Assembly (NCBI GenBank): GCA_023664705.1
Contig: JAMPFE010000002.1
Coordinates: forward strand, 200,554 to 230,553
DNA: 30,000 nt
Direction: 5' to 3'
DNA from: Lachnospiraceae bacterium
GTDB taxonomy: Bacteria; Bacillota; Clostridia; Oscillospirales; Ruminococcaceae
This document shows positions 1 to 6,922 of this stretch, in pieces (positions within the stretch are counted from its first letter, which is position 1; each line of letters opens with the position of its first letter). The position numbers and the translations under genes were made by a program. The notes under the pieces were generated by a model. It searched no databases, was not told the DNA's origin, and worked only from the letters and a program-made list of their open reading frames with translations.

Positions 1-161
1 ACTATCCCGAGGCGGAAAAGGGCTTGAAACGCGCTGCCGAGCTGAAAAACGAGCTTGAAAACGGAGATTACGCGGTCACGGCGGATTTTGTTGAAACCAA
101 GTCCATTGTGACCTGCGCGTATATCATACTCGGCGAGGTTATTGAAAGGAAGGACGAATGA
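1..161 (+). CDS. C-terminal end of an L-aspartate oxidase-like protein (partial)
   Basis: The frame is open from the window edge to a TGA at 159-161 and encodes about 52 residues ending in VIERKDE. The stop overlaps an ATG (ATGA), the same arrangement seen at the true nadC start at 356. The tail pattern (a helix with several Leu/Glu, then IVTCAYIILGEVIERK) resembles the end of L-aspartate oxidase (NadB), which precedes nadC in many Firmicutes nadABC operons. That assignment is inference from position and weak similarity; the canonical RESRGAH ending is absent. The 3' part of this frame is repeated at 227-356. Confidence 0.45.
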   Translation, partial: YPEAEKGLKRAAELKNELENGDYAVTADFVETKSIVTCAYIILGEVIERKDE

Positions 162-384
162 CGCTTTTATGTTGACGGCATACGCGGAGGAGCTCGAATA
201 TCCCCTCCCCCCGCCCGAGGGCAAGCCGCTGCCGAGCTGAAAAAGGAGCTCGAAAGCGGAGATTACGCGGTCACGGCGGATTTCGTGGAGACCAAGTCCA
301 TTGTGACCTGCGCGTACATCATACTCAGCGAAGTCATTGAAAGGAAGGACGAAAAATGACGCTTTTACCGTTTTATGTTGACGG
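32..384 (+). repeat. Diverged tandem duplication of the nadB-like 3' end and nadC 5' end
   Basis: Bases 32-178 and 227-384 are two copies of the same segment. Each holds the last codons of the upstream gene, an ATGA overlap and the first codons of nadC. Most differences in the coding part are at third codon positions (for example GTT/GTG, TAT/TAC). Copy 1 lacks an AAA just before its ATG and has lost 8 bp between two TTTTA direct repeats in its nadC start, so that copy frameshifts to a stop after MTLLC. Copy 2 leads into intact nadC. Bases 179-226 match neither copy. Confidence 0.8.
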
Positions 385-1192
385 AATCATCAAGACGGCG
401 CTGTCCGAGGACATCAACTACATCGACAGCACCGCCGACCTGCTTATCCCCGAGGACAGCCGCTCGGACGCGTATTTTATGGCTAAGGCGGACGGCGTTG
501 TCTGCGGCACGGAGGTCGCGGCGCGGGTGTTCACGATGCTCGACCCGTCGGCGGACGTGAGGTTCCTCGCGAAAGAGGGCGAGCGCGTTGCAAACGGGCA
601 GAAAATCGCGACTATCGGCGGGCATACGCGCGAAATGCTCAAGGCGGAGCGCACCGCGCTGAACCTTATCCAGCATATGAGCGGCATCGCGACGTATACG
701 CGCAGGTGCGCGGACGCTGTCGAGGGCACCAAGGCGACCATTGCCGATACGCGAAAAACGCTCCCGGGGCTGAGGGCGCTGCAAAAATACGCCGTAACGG
801 CGGGCGGCGGGCGAAATCACCGCTACAACCTCACAGACGCGGCAATGCTGAAGGACAACCACATCGACGCTTACGGCGGCATTACCGCGGCGGTGAACGC
901 GCTCCGCGAACGGGCGGGGCATATGCTGCAGATAGAGGTGGAGACGCGTAATCTCGAAGAGGTTCGGGAGGCTCTGAAGTGCGGCGTAAACGTGATAATG
1001 CTCGACAATATGAGCCTTGAACAGATGACCGAGGCGTGCGCACTGATAAACGGCAGAGCAAAAGCCGAGGCGTCGGGCAACATCACGCTCGAAAATATCC
1101 GCGCGGTCGCCGAAACGGGCGTTGACATAATCAGTCTCGGCGCGCTTACACATTCCGTGCAGGCGTTTGATATTTCAATGAAATGGGGTTAA
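356..1192 (+). CDS. nadC: Nicotinate-nucleotide pyrophosphorylase (carboxylating)
   Basis: This is quinolinate phosphoribosyltransferase, which converts quinolinate and PRPP to nicotinate mononucleotide, CO2 and pyrophosphate in de novo NAD synthesis in the cytoplasm. The 278 residues match the usual length. Signatures seen are the N-terminal ALSEDINYID segment, ERTALNLIQHMSGIAT, the substrate-binding stretch TRKTLPGLRALQKYAV followed by GGGRNHR, AMLKDNHI, and the barrel motifs VEVETRNLEE-like, VIMLDNMS and GVDIISLGALTHS. The ATG overlaps the stop of the preceding frame (ATGA), indicating translational coupling in a nad operon. A decayed second copy of the 5' end lies just upstream. Confidence 0.96.
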   Translation: MTLLPFYVDGIIKTALSEDINYIDSTADLLIPEDSRSDAYFMAKADGVVCGTEVAARVFTMLDPSADVRFLAKEGERVANGQKIATIGGHTREMLKAERTALNLIQHMSGIATYTRRCADAVEGTKATIADTRKTLPGLRALQKYAVTAGGGRNHRYNLTDAAMLKDNHIDAYGGITAAVNALRERAGHMLQIEVETRNLEEVREALKCGVNVIMLDNMSLEQMTEACALINGRAKAEASGNITLENIRAVAETGVDIISLGALTHSVQAFDISMKWG

Positions 1193-1195
1193 ATT

Positions 1196-1477
1196 ATGGA
1201 CGAAATTGAATTCAGATACGACACGCAGCTTTTGCTTGACGTGGACGACCCGTCGGACGACGTTGAGGACGAGCTCGACGAGTATATCCGCACGCACTTC
1301 AAGGGCGATTCGCTGCTGGTTATCGCGGACGAGGACGAAAACGGCGTGATGACCGCGAAGCTGCATTTCCACACCAACGAGCCTTGGCAGATACTGGAAT
1401 ACTGCCGCTCGCTCGGGGAGATTTACGATATAGTGGTCGAAGACATGGTCAGACAGTCGCGCGGTTTAAAAGGTTAG
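1196..1477 (+). CDS. Stand-alone FakA/YloV middle-domain-like protein
   Basis: This 93-residue acidic protein starts 3 bp after nadC. Its run of features (FRYDTQLLL near the N-terminus, GDSLLVI in the centre, then KLHFHTNEPWQILEY and IVVEDMVRQ) resembles the middle region of FakA/YloV, the ATP-binding subunit of fatty acid kinase, where a GDSLVVV...VHVHTNDP...ENM pattern occurs. The DhaL kinase domain and C-terminal domain of FakA are both absent, so it cannot be a kinase on its own. It may bind a partner or ligand; its role is unknown. It is probably cotranscribed with nadC and ends about 55 bp before a hairpin. Confidence 0.6.
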   Translation: MDEIEFRYDTQLLLDVDDPSDDVEDELDEYIRTHFKGDSLLVIADEDENGVMTAKLHFHTNEPWQILEYCRSLGEIYDIVVEDMVRQSRGLKG

Positions 1478-1532
1478 ATTATTTTAATGCGCGACTGCCT
1501 TGCAATCAAAAGGATTAAAAGGATAATGAAAA

Positions 1533-1567
1533 AAGGCGGCGCTGTTAAACGCCGCCTTGAATTTTAT
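1533..1567. terminator. Bidirectional rho-independent terminator
   Basis: A 9-bp perfect stem pairs 1533-1541 with 1550-1558 around an 8-nt loop. Read on the minus strand the stem is followed by six T residues, making a strong terminator for the gene ending at 1564. Read on the plus strand it is followed by TTGAATTTTATT, a weaker tract that could serve the nad operon. It lies between two convergent transcription units. Confidence 0.85.
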
Positions 1568-3705
1568 TCGCCGAGATCAAGCATATGGTCGCTGCAAATG
1601 ACCCTTACGCCCAAGCCGTCCTCCTCGAGCCACTTCCCCGAATTGCCGACAAGACCCAACGGGTCGCAGCGCGTGATTTGGTCGCCGACCTTTACAAACG
1701 CGTAGTCGTCCGAGCGCATCGCGCTGTAATAGTAGTAATACCCGTCCTCGGCAAGGATCGCGACATAAGTTCCGAGGCTTGCGTCATATCCGACGTCGAC
1801 GACCTCGCCTTTTACGGTCGAGTATACGCTGTCCTTCTCGTACGCGTTGGCGTACTTGTGAACAAAGATGTATTTATCCGCGTTTCCGTATTCGTTTGAC
1901 AGATCCGTGAGAAGAAATCTGCTGCCGTATATGGGGTGAGCGTACCGATCGGTTTCGGCAGCGTTCCCGAGGTTCAGCGGAACGAGCTCCGCGTTATCGC
2001 CGTCCTTATCCTTAACGGACAGCAGCAGCTCCCCGCCGTCGTAATAAAGCGAATATTCCTTGTCTTCTTCATTAAACGTGTACTCGATATCGTTGTAAAC
2101 GTCGTAAACGTATACCGAGACAACGCGTCTGCCGTCGGTCGCCTCGTTTATGCCCGTCGAGCAAAGCTCGCGATAGCCGTCGCCGTTGATATCGTAAAGA
2201 TACAGGTCGGCAATGATCTTATCGTGGTAAAAGCCCCAGCCTTTGTACATACCGTCCGTCTTGAGGTTCTTTCCGACGTTATAGAACGGTTCGAGACCGC
2301 CCGCGCGAGAAATGTCGAAATAATAGCCCTCAAACTCGGACATCATAAAGTCGACCTCGAAGCCGTAGCCGTCGGGCACGTCTATCTTTTGCAGACCATC
2401 TCCGACAACTCCGAGCGAACGCACGTCCTCTTTCACCATCACATCGAGCGAAAGCACGTCCTTGTCTGTAATTTCTCCGTTCGCGGCGGTCTTGACAAAA
2501 TAAAGCGTATCGTTTTTAAGGGACAGCTCGTAGTTATATTCGTTGAAATCCTCGAGCAGGTAGTCCCGTTTATTCGCGAAATCGTTCACGCGTATGCACA
2601 AATGGTTGGCAATGAGCTGCTGCGTGATTATCTCGCGGTTTCCGTCGCCGTTGAGGTCGGCAAGATAAATGCTCAGCACGTCTCCGTCGATGCCCTTGCT
2701 GCAAAGGTGAGCCCAGTTGCCGTCCTCATACAATGCGGTCACGCAGTAACCCGTAACCTCAAAATCAACGTTCGGGAACTCGTCCATTTCAAACGTGCAC
2801 CACTCCGCGTCGTTCTCGCGGATAACGGTAACGCTGCTGTCGACGTGCCAATCGGGCAGCCTGCTCTTGATGTCCTCGTAAATCTCCTCTCGGAAACCGC
2901 TTGCGTCGAAAACGCCGTAAACGTTGTCGCTGAGGACAAATTCATAATCGGACAAGGGATAGCGCCCGTCCGAAAGATGATTTACCGCAGAATAGCTCCC
3001 GTCGCCGTTTGACGTAAGGAAATACACCCATTTGTCGCCCTTGAGCATGGGGGTCATGTTGGAGTAATGGCAGAACTCGCCGTCGTAAACGTAACCGTTC
3101 TGGCGTATCATTATTTCCTCGCCCTCGGCGCGGCAGCCCTTGACTGCCTTGTCAATTCTGAACATATTGTAGCTGTTTTGCGAGTCAAAGATGTCGAGCA
3201 AAGGAAGCTCGCTGCTTCCGTCGGGGGGAACGCACTGGTGCGGGTCGTCGACGAACTCGCCGATGACGATAAGCTCGGAGCTGCTCGCCAGCTCCTCCAG
3301 CGTCGGGAAAACCGCGTAAGGCAAGGACGCTTCAAAAATACCCGTATTTACGGTAAGCTCCGAGTAATCGCCCGTATAGACGTACCGCGCCTCCTTTGGG
3401 TATTCGGGCGGCGCGATCGAAATGCCTATGCTCGTCGTGGTCAAAGTCCCGTTCGGCGAGTCCGCCGCGTTTGAAACGGGCGGCGTTACGGCGTTTTTGC
3501 CGTTGATATACTTTGCTCCCATAACTCCCCCGACAGCCAGCGCGCCGACGCATGCCGCCGCGGCGACGGAGCCCGTGACTATCTTCCACGCGGGGGTGCG
3601 CCGCGGCATAAGGGTCTGTTGATTGTAGGTATCGATATGCTTGGCGCCCGTTATAAGCTCGTCGTCGAGCTCGGACAGCGCCTCGAACAATTCTTCGTTT
3701 TTCAT
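1564..3705 (-). CDS. Membrane-anchored ECF-sigma partner with degenerate M23-like C-terminus
   Basis: The 713-residue protein has a short cytoplasmic N-terminus (1-40), one membrane segment (about 41-63), a long extracellular region with two FG-GAP-like calcium-loop motifs (LADLNGDGNRE at about 348, LYDINGDGYRE at about 503), and a C-terminal segment (about 590-713) patterned like LytM/M23 peptidases (HPIYGSR, GEVVDVG, VKVGDQI, GLVGNSG). The M23 zinc ligands are not preserved: the HxGxD site reads HKYAN and the final HxH site reads GVRV, so it is probably not a peptidase. The start overlaps the stop of the ECF sigma gene, so it is probably the anti-sigma factor or sensor for that sigma. This is inference; no anti-sigma family domain was recognised in the N-terminus. 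Confidence 0.7.
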   Translation of the reverse strand: MKNEELFEALSELDDELITGAKHIDTYNQQTLMPRRTPAWKIVTGSVAAAACVGALAVGGVMGAKYINGKNAVTPPVSNAADSPNGTLTTTSIGISIAPPEYPKEARYVYTGDYSELTVNTGIFEASLPYAVFPTLEELASSSELIVIGEFVDDPHQCVPPDGSSELPLLDIFDSQNSYNMFRIDKAVKGCRAEGEEIMIRQNGYVYDGEFCHYSNMTPMLKGDKWVYFLTSNGDGSYSAVNHLSDGRYPLSDYEFVLSDNVYGVFDASGFREEIYEDIKSRLPDWHVDSSVTVIRENDAEWCTFEMDEFPNVDFEVTGYCVTALYEDGNWAHLCSKGIDGDVLSIYLADLNGDGNREIITQQLIANHLCIRVNDFANKRDYLLEDFNEYNYELSLKNDTLYFVKTAANGEITDKDVLSLDVMVKEDVRSLGVVGDGLQKIDVPDGYGFEVDFMMSEFEGYYFDISRAGGLEPFYNVGKNLKTDGMYKGWGFYHDKIIADLYLYDINGDGYRELCSTGINEATDGRRVVSVYVYDVYNDIEYTFNEEDKEYSLYYDGGELLLSVKDKDGDNAELVPLNLGNAAETDRYAHPIYGSRFLLTDLSNEYGNADKYIFVHKYANAYEKDSVYSTVKGEVVDVGYDASLGTYVAILAEDGYYYYYSAMRSDDYAFVKVGDQITRCDPLGLVGNSGKWLEEDGLGVRVICSDHMLDLGE

Positions 3706-4262
3706 AGCTCATAGCCTCTCTTTCGTAAATATTCGCGCAGACTTTTTCTTACGCGGCTCAATATGATGCAGACCTTGTTTTTGCTCACAGAGAACTCGGC
3801 GGCTATCTCGGAAATGCCGTCGCAGTACCAGTAGCGGCAGACAAAGATGTTCCGCTTAAGCTCGGGGAGCGTGTACAGAAACTCGTTTATCTCGCGCGCG
3901 AGGGCGTTTGCGTCGTGGAGAGCGTCGGCGCTTTCGCCGCCCCCGACGAGCTCCGAAAGCTCCTCGAAAACGAGCTCCGCCTCTCCCCTGCCGCGCTTTC
4001 CCGCAAGCGTGCTGCGCCGTCTGTTTATCGCGGCGTTTCTCGTAAGCCTTCCGAGGTACGTTGAAAGCGTTTCGGGCTCGTGCGGCGGTATGCTCTCCCA
4101 AGCGTTCATAAGCGCCTCGTTTACGCAGTCCTCCGCCTCGTCGTAAGACCCGAGGATATTCGCGGCGATGCTCGCGCAATATCTCATATACTTGTCCGAG
4201 ACAGCCCTTATCGCGCTTTCGTCGCGCTTCAGAAACAGCCCGACTATCTCACGGTCGGTCAT
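3702..4262 (-). CDS. ECF-family RNA polymerase sigma factor
   Basis: The 186-residue protein has a sigma-70 region 2 (about 1-80, with the core YDEAEDCVNEALMNAW) and a region 4 helix-turn-helix (about 120-180, with YCDGISEIAAEFSVSKNKV and LSRVRKSLREYL). The chosen ATG at 4262 encodes MTDREIVGLF and is preceded by GAGGTGAG at good spacing. An upstream in-frame ATG at 4319 would add 19 residues that do not look like a sigma N-terminus. The TGA overlaps the ATG of the membrane-anchored gene, the usual sigma/anti-sigma pairing. It probably directs transcription of an envelope-stress regulon and its own operon. Confidence 0.92.
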   Translation of the reverse strand: MTDREIVGLFLKRDESAIRAVSDKYMRYCASIAANILGSYDEAEDCVNEALMNAWESIPPHEPETLSTYLGRLTRNAAINRRRSTLAGKRGRGEAELVFEELSELVGGGESADALHDANALAREINEFLYTLPELKRNIFVCRYWYCDGISEIAAEFSVSKNKVCIILSRVRKSLREYLRKRGYEL

Positions 4263-4284
4263 CGTCTCACCTCGCTTTGCGGTT

Positions 4285-4318
4285 ATTTGTCGACAAATCG
4301 GAGCGTTAAGCCCGTTCA
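4285..4318 (-). promoter_or_regulatory. Leader of the ECF operon: palindrome and possible ECF promoter
   Basis: A perfect 14-bp palindrome, ATTTGTCGACAAAT, lies at 4285-4298, about 23 bp upstream of the sigma ATG. On the minus strand TGAACG (4313-4318) is followed 16 bases later by TTGTCG inside the palindrome. This loosely resembles the TGAAAC-N16-CGTC layout of ECF promoters and would fit autoregulation. The palindrome could instead be an operator. Neither reading is secure. Confidence 0.35.
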
Positions 4319-4408
4319 CTTATATACACACAAAAAAAATCCGTTTCTTTCACTTTTTTGGGAAAAATTTTTATTTTTTTTGATAAGAATGCGCCTTTAC
4401 AAAGTTTT

Positions 4409-4463
4409 GTTCAAAATATTGTGCAAAATAACGGTTGACTTCTACAATATATTGTGATAAAAT
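4409..4463 (+). promoter_or_regulatory. Sigma-A promoter overlapped by two NrdR-box-like palindromes
   Basis: TTGACT at 4435-4440 and TAAAAT at 4458-4463 are separated by 17 bp, a good sigma-A promoter. The spacer holds the perfect palindrome ACAATATATTGT (4444-4455), which fits the core of the published NrdR box (ACWATATATWGT). A weaker second site, with a perfect right half TATTGTG, is centred 33 bp upstream (16-mer at 4409-4424). NrdR boxes normally occur as pairs about three helical turns apart. This predicts repression of the next gene by NrdR when deoxynucleotides are plentiful. Confidence 0.7.
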
Positions 4464-4496
4464 AAAAGTGCACGAAAAAATCAGAGGGGGATTAAA

Positions 4497-4766
4497 ATGA
4501 TAGACGTTAATGTTACGGGCGGAAAGCTGCCGCAGGACGAGATAGATTACTATATCGACTGCGCGCGGGAAAAGTACCCCGACAAGCACCTGCGCGCGAT
4601 CGACCTCGAGCTTGACGGCGATTTTGTGAACGCGAAGTACCATTTCTCCGACGTGCCGTTTCAGCGCATCAGGAGAATTACGGGCTATCTCGTGGGAACG
4701 CTTGACCGCTTTAACAACGCAAAGCGCGCCGAGGAAAAAGCCCGCGTAAAGCACGAAATGCAGTAA
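4497..4766 (+). CDS. Small protein resembling the C-terminal tail of anaerobic ribonucleotide reductase (NrdD)
   Basis: This 89-residue protein starts at an ATG with SD AGAGGGGG. Its second half (RIRRITGYLVGTLDRFNNAK then RAEEKARVKH) matches the pattern of the NrdD extreme C-terminus, where GYL, a Phe/Asn pair and KxxEVKxRVKH occur around the glycyl-radical loop. The catalytic barrel, the glycyl-radical RVCGYL cysteine/glycine context and the zinc-binding CxxC pairs are absent, so it cannot reduce ribonucleotides alone. The NrdR-box-like promoter is independent support for a ribonucleotide-reductase link. It is transcribed singly and ends at a strong hairpin. Function is unknown; a regulatory or repair-type accessory to NrdD is one possibility. 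Confidence 0.65.
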   Translation: MIDVNVTGGKLPQDEIDYYIDCAREKYPDKHLRAIDLELDGDFVNAKYHFSDVPFQRIRRITGYLVGTLDRFNNAKRAEEKARVKHEMQ

Positions 4767-4802
4767 GGCGTGCCGCCTTTGGCTGTTCGTTTCAAAGAAA
4801 AG

Positions 4803-4842
4803 TTCGGTGTCAAGCGTTTTCGCTCGACACCGAAGTTCTTTT
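4803..4842. terminator. Bidirectional terminator between convergent genes
   Basis: A 14-bp stem (4803-4816 with 4821-4834, one A-C mismatch that is a G-U wobble on the other strand) closes a TTTT loop. It is followed by GTTCTTTT on the plus strand and by a T-rich tract on the minus strand. It separates the NrdD-tail-like gene from the GGDEF gene. Confidence 0.8.
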
Positions 4843-4875
4843 ATACCGCACGTCCCGACGACGCGCTTTATTGCC

Positions 4876-6045
4876 CTACATAGTGGAAACGATAACGTTT
4901 TTGCCGCTCCGCTTTCCGATATACAGCCGCTTGTCGACCATAGAGATGAGGGAATCGATGCCTTGGTGGTGATGCGGGGAGGCTATCGGCGCGGAATTGT
5001 CGACGGTGTTTTCGGCGAGGTCCCTCAGCGCCAGAGCGGCGTTCTTTTCCTCGCTGTCGGCGAAGCCGAACGTCATCGTCACCTTGACGGGCTTTCCGTC
5101 GCTCGTTATGCCCAGCGAGCTTATCTCCGACTTGACGACGCTTATGCGCGCGAAGCAATCCTCGTGGCTGCCGCGCATTACGATAAGCATTTCCTCGCCG
5201 CCCCAACGGCACGCCATTTCACCGTCGTTCGTGTTCTCGATTATAATAGACGCCACGGACTTCAGCACGACGTCGCCGCAGTCGTGACCGTAGGTGTCGT
5301 TTATCTTCTTGAAGTCGTCGAGGTCGCCCATTACGACGCAATAGCGCTCGCCGCTTTTCTCCAGCTCGTCGAAGAACGCCCAGAGGCTGTGGCGGTTGTT
5401 GAGCCCCGTAAGCGCGTCGTGCGTGGCGATGTAATTGAGCTGCTCGTTGCTTTCCTTGAGCTTTCCGACAAGGGAGGTGACCTCGAGGAAGAATATCAGC
5501 ACGAACGCGATGACCATTACGAGCGTGTAGGTTACGTTGATGAAGCGCAGAATGATTATCTCGGTGTGCGAAAGCGTGTGCATATCCAGAACGACGTAAA
5601 GCGAGCCGATAGTCTCGACCATGCCGAGCACGATGACAAGCGAAAAAAACGTTATCATGCCGAACGCCACAGCCGATTTGATGAATGTATCCCTGTTGCA
5701 GTAGACCCAAAGGTAGTAGCCGTAAAGCGGGAAAGCCATGAGCGGGTAGAGGAAGAAAAAGACCTCCGTGCCCTGTATAACCGTGACGATTACCGCGTGG
5801 ATGAGAATTTCGGCAAACATCGCGATTATCCAGCCAAGCGCGTGACCCTCGATATTATGCTTCATCGTATAGGTGCCCGAAATAACGTAAAGCAGCACGC
5901 TGACGACATTTATGCACACCATCATGTACAGCCCGAAAAACATAAACGTAATAAGGAAAGTCAGATGCATAAAACCCGCGGCATAACACAAAATATGAAA
6001 ACCGGAGCGCGCTTCCAGCTTTAAAAGCGGTCTCTTCTTTTCCAT
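4876..6045 (-). CDS. Membrane diguanylate cyclase (GGDEF domain)
   Basis: About 389 residues. The N-terminal half has roughly six hydrophobic membrane segments, followed by a short linker helix and a GGDEF domain opening with THDALTGLNNR. Seen are the metal-binding DLDDFKKIND, the TYGHDCGD helix, and the signature as GGEEM, with Met replacing the usual Phe. Catalytically important Gly-Gly-Glu-Glu residues are kept, so cyclic di-GMP synthesis from GTP is likely. A His-rich insertion (ASPHHHQG) of about 20 residues sits before the final DKRLYIGKRSGKN helix. The ATG at 6045 is chosen because it has SD GGAG and because the promoter at 6117-6145 would place the transcript start about 8 bases before the ATG at 6102. 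Confidence 0.88.
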   Translation of the reverse strand: MEKKRPLLKLEARSGFHILCYAAGFMHLTFLITFMFFGLYMMVCINVVSVLLYVISGTYTMKHNIEGHALGWIIAMFAEILIHAVIVTVIQGTEVFFFLYPLMAFPLYGYYLWVYCNRDTFIKSAVAFGMITFFSLVIVLGMVETIGSLYVVLDMHTLSHTEIIILRFINVTYTLVMVIAFVLIFFLEVTSLVGKLKESNEQLNYIATHDALTGLNNRHSLWAFFDELEKSGERYCVVMGDLDDFKKINDTYGHDCGDVVLKSVASIIIENTNDGEMACRWGGEEMLIVMRGSHEDCFARISVVKSEISSLGITSDGKPVKVTMTFGFADSEEKNAALALRDLAENTVDNSAPIASPHHHQGIDSLISMVDKRLYIGKRSGKNVIVSTM

Positions 6046-6116
6046 AAGCCTATCTCCAATCATAATGGGAACCTTCCCATATTTCTTCCGATATAACTCC
6101 ATATTTACACGGATAT

Positions 6117-6145
6117 ATTATACCATACATTTACGAAAAAATCAA
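6117..6145 (-). promoter_or_regulatory. Sigma-A promoter of the GGDEF gene
   Basis: On the minus strand TTGATT (6140-6145) and TATAAT (6117-6122) are 17 bp apart, with the extended -10 element TGG before TATAAT. The expected transcription start is near 6110. Confidence 0.8.
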
Positions 6146-6226
6146 CGGCAAAAAACAATAAAATAACGCTTTTATGTTAAAAATTTTATACGATTAAATC
6201 ACTCGGCAAAAAATCCGCCAAAGCTA

Positions 6227-6255
6227 TTGACAAATTTCGTATAATGTGGTATAAT
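6227..6255 (+). promoter_or_regulatory. Consensus sigma-A promoter of rubrerythrin
   Basis: TTGACA (6227-6232), a 17-bp spacer and TATAAT (6250-6255) match the consensus exactly, with an extended -10 TGG. The gene should be strongly expressed when not repressed. It is divergent from the GGDEF promoter. Confidence 0.92.
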
Positions 6256-6272
6256 AACTTTATCGTTAAAAA

Positions 6273-6287
6273 CGATAATCATTACTA
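6273..6287 (+). promoter_or_regulatory. Fur/PerR-type operator candidate
   Basis: CGATAATCATTACTA matches the 7-1-7 Fur-family inverted repeat (TGATAATnATTATCA in Bacillus) at most positions. It lies just downstream of the expected start of transcription, where a bound repressor would block. An additional inverted pair ATCGTT-AAA-AACGAT overlaps its left edge. Rubrerythrin is a classic PerR target, so peroxide-responsive control is inferred. Confidence 0.55.
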
Positions 6288-6305
6288 TTTTGGAGGTATT
6301 TTGTT

Positions 6306-6851
6306 ATGAAGTATGTATGTCCCGTATGCGGTTATGTTCATGTCGGCGAGTCCGCTCCCGAAAAGTGCCCTCAGTGCGGCGTTCCCGGAAGCAAGTTCAA
6401 GGTAATGGAAGAGGACGAGAAGCTCGTTTTCGCCTGCGAGCACGAGATCGGCATTATCGACGGCGTTCCCGCCGAGATAGTTGAGGGTCTGCGCGCCAAC
6501 TTCACGGGCGAGTGCACGGAGGTCGGCATGTATCTCGCAATGGCGAGGGCGGCTCACCGCGAGGGCTATCCCGAGGTCGGTCTGTATTACGAGAAGGCGG
6601 CTTGGGAGGAGGCTGAGCACGCGGCGAAGTTCGCGGAGATGCTCGGCGAGGTGGTTTCCGCGTCCACCAAGGACAACCTCACCAAGCGTGTTGCCGCGGA
6701 GCACGGCGCTACGCAGGGCAAGCTCGACCTCGCGAAGCTCGCCAAGGAGAACAATCTCGACGCTATCCACGACACGGTTCACGAAATGGCAAAGGACGAG
6801 GCGCGCCACGGAAAGGCGTTTGAGGGGCTGCTGAACAGGTACTTCAAGTAA
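6306..6851 (+). CDS. Reverse rubrerythrin
   Basis: The 181-residue protein is a non-haem di-iron peroxidase that reduces hydrogen peroxide (and in clostridial relatives oxygen) with electrons from NAD(P)H:rubredoxin oxidoreductases. A rubredoxin domain at the N-terminus (CPVCG at 5-9, CPQCG at 21-25) precedes a ferritin-like four-helix bundle with carboxylate/His ligands (E72, E102xxH105, E165xxH168). This order is inverted relative to classical rubrerythrin and is typical of anaerobic Clostridia. SD GGAGG lies 9 bp before the ATG. The gene is monocistronic, between a consensus promoter with a PerR-like site and a strong terminator. Confidence 0.95.
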   Translation: MKYVCPVCGYVHVGESAPEKCPQCGVPGSKFKVMEEDEKLVFACEHEIGIIDGVPAEIVEGLRANFTGECTEVGMYLAMARAAHREGYPEVGLYYEKAAWEEAEHAAKFAEMLGEVVSASTKDNLTKRVAAEHGATQGKLDLAKLAKENNLDAIHDTVHEMAKDEARHGKAFEGLLNRYFK

Positions 6852-6874
6852 AGGCTCACGACGCATTATATGAC

Positions 6875-6908
6875 AATCCCCCATGAAAAGTTCATGGGGG
6901 ATTTTTTT
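6875..6908 (+). terminator. Rho-independent terminator of rubrerythrin
   Basis: A perfect 13-bp stem (6875-6887 with 6891-6903) with an AAG loop runs into seven T residues at 6902-6908. Confidence 0.93.
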
Positions 6909-6922
6909 ACATTCTATGTACG

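Noticed and set aside
1936..3012. Plus-strand 358-codon frame
   Set aside because: It is the shadow of the minus-strand anti-sigma-like gene, which has a membrane segment, calcium-loop motifs, coupling to sigma and a terminator.
4807..6024. Plus-strand 405-codon frame
   Set aside because: It is antisense to the GGDEF gene and shows a composition rich in Arg, His and Asp typical of shadow frames in GC-rich DNA.
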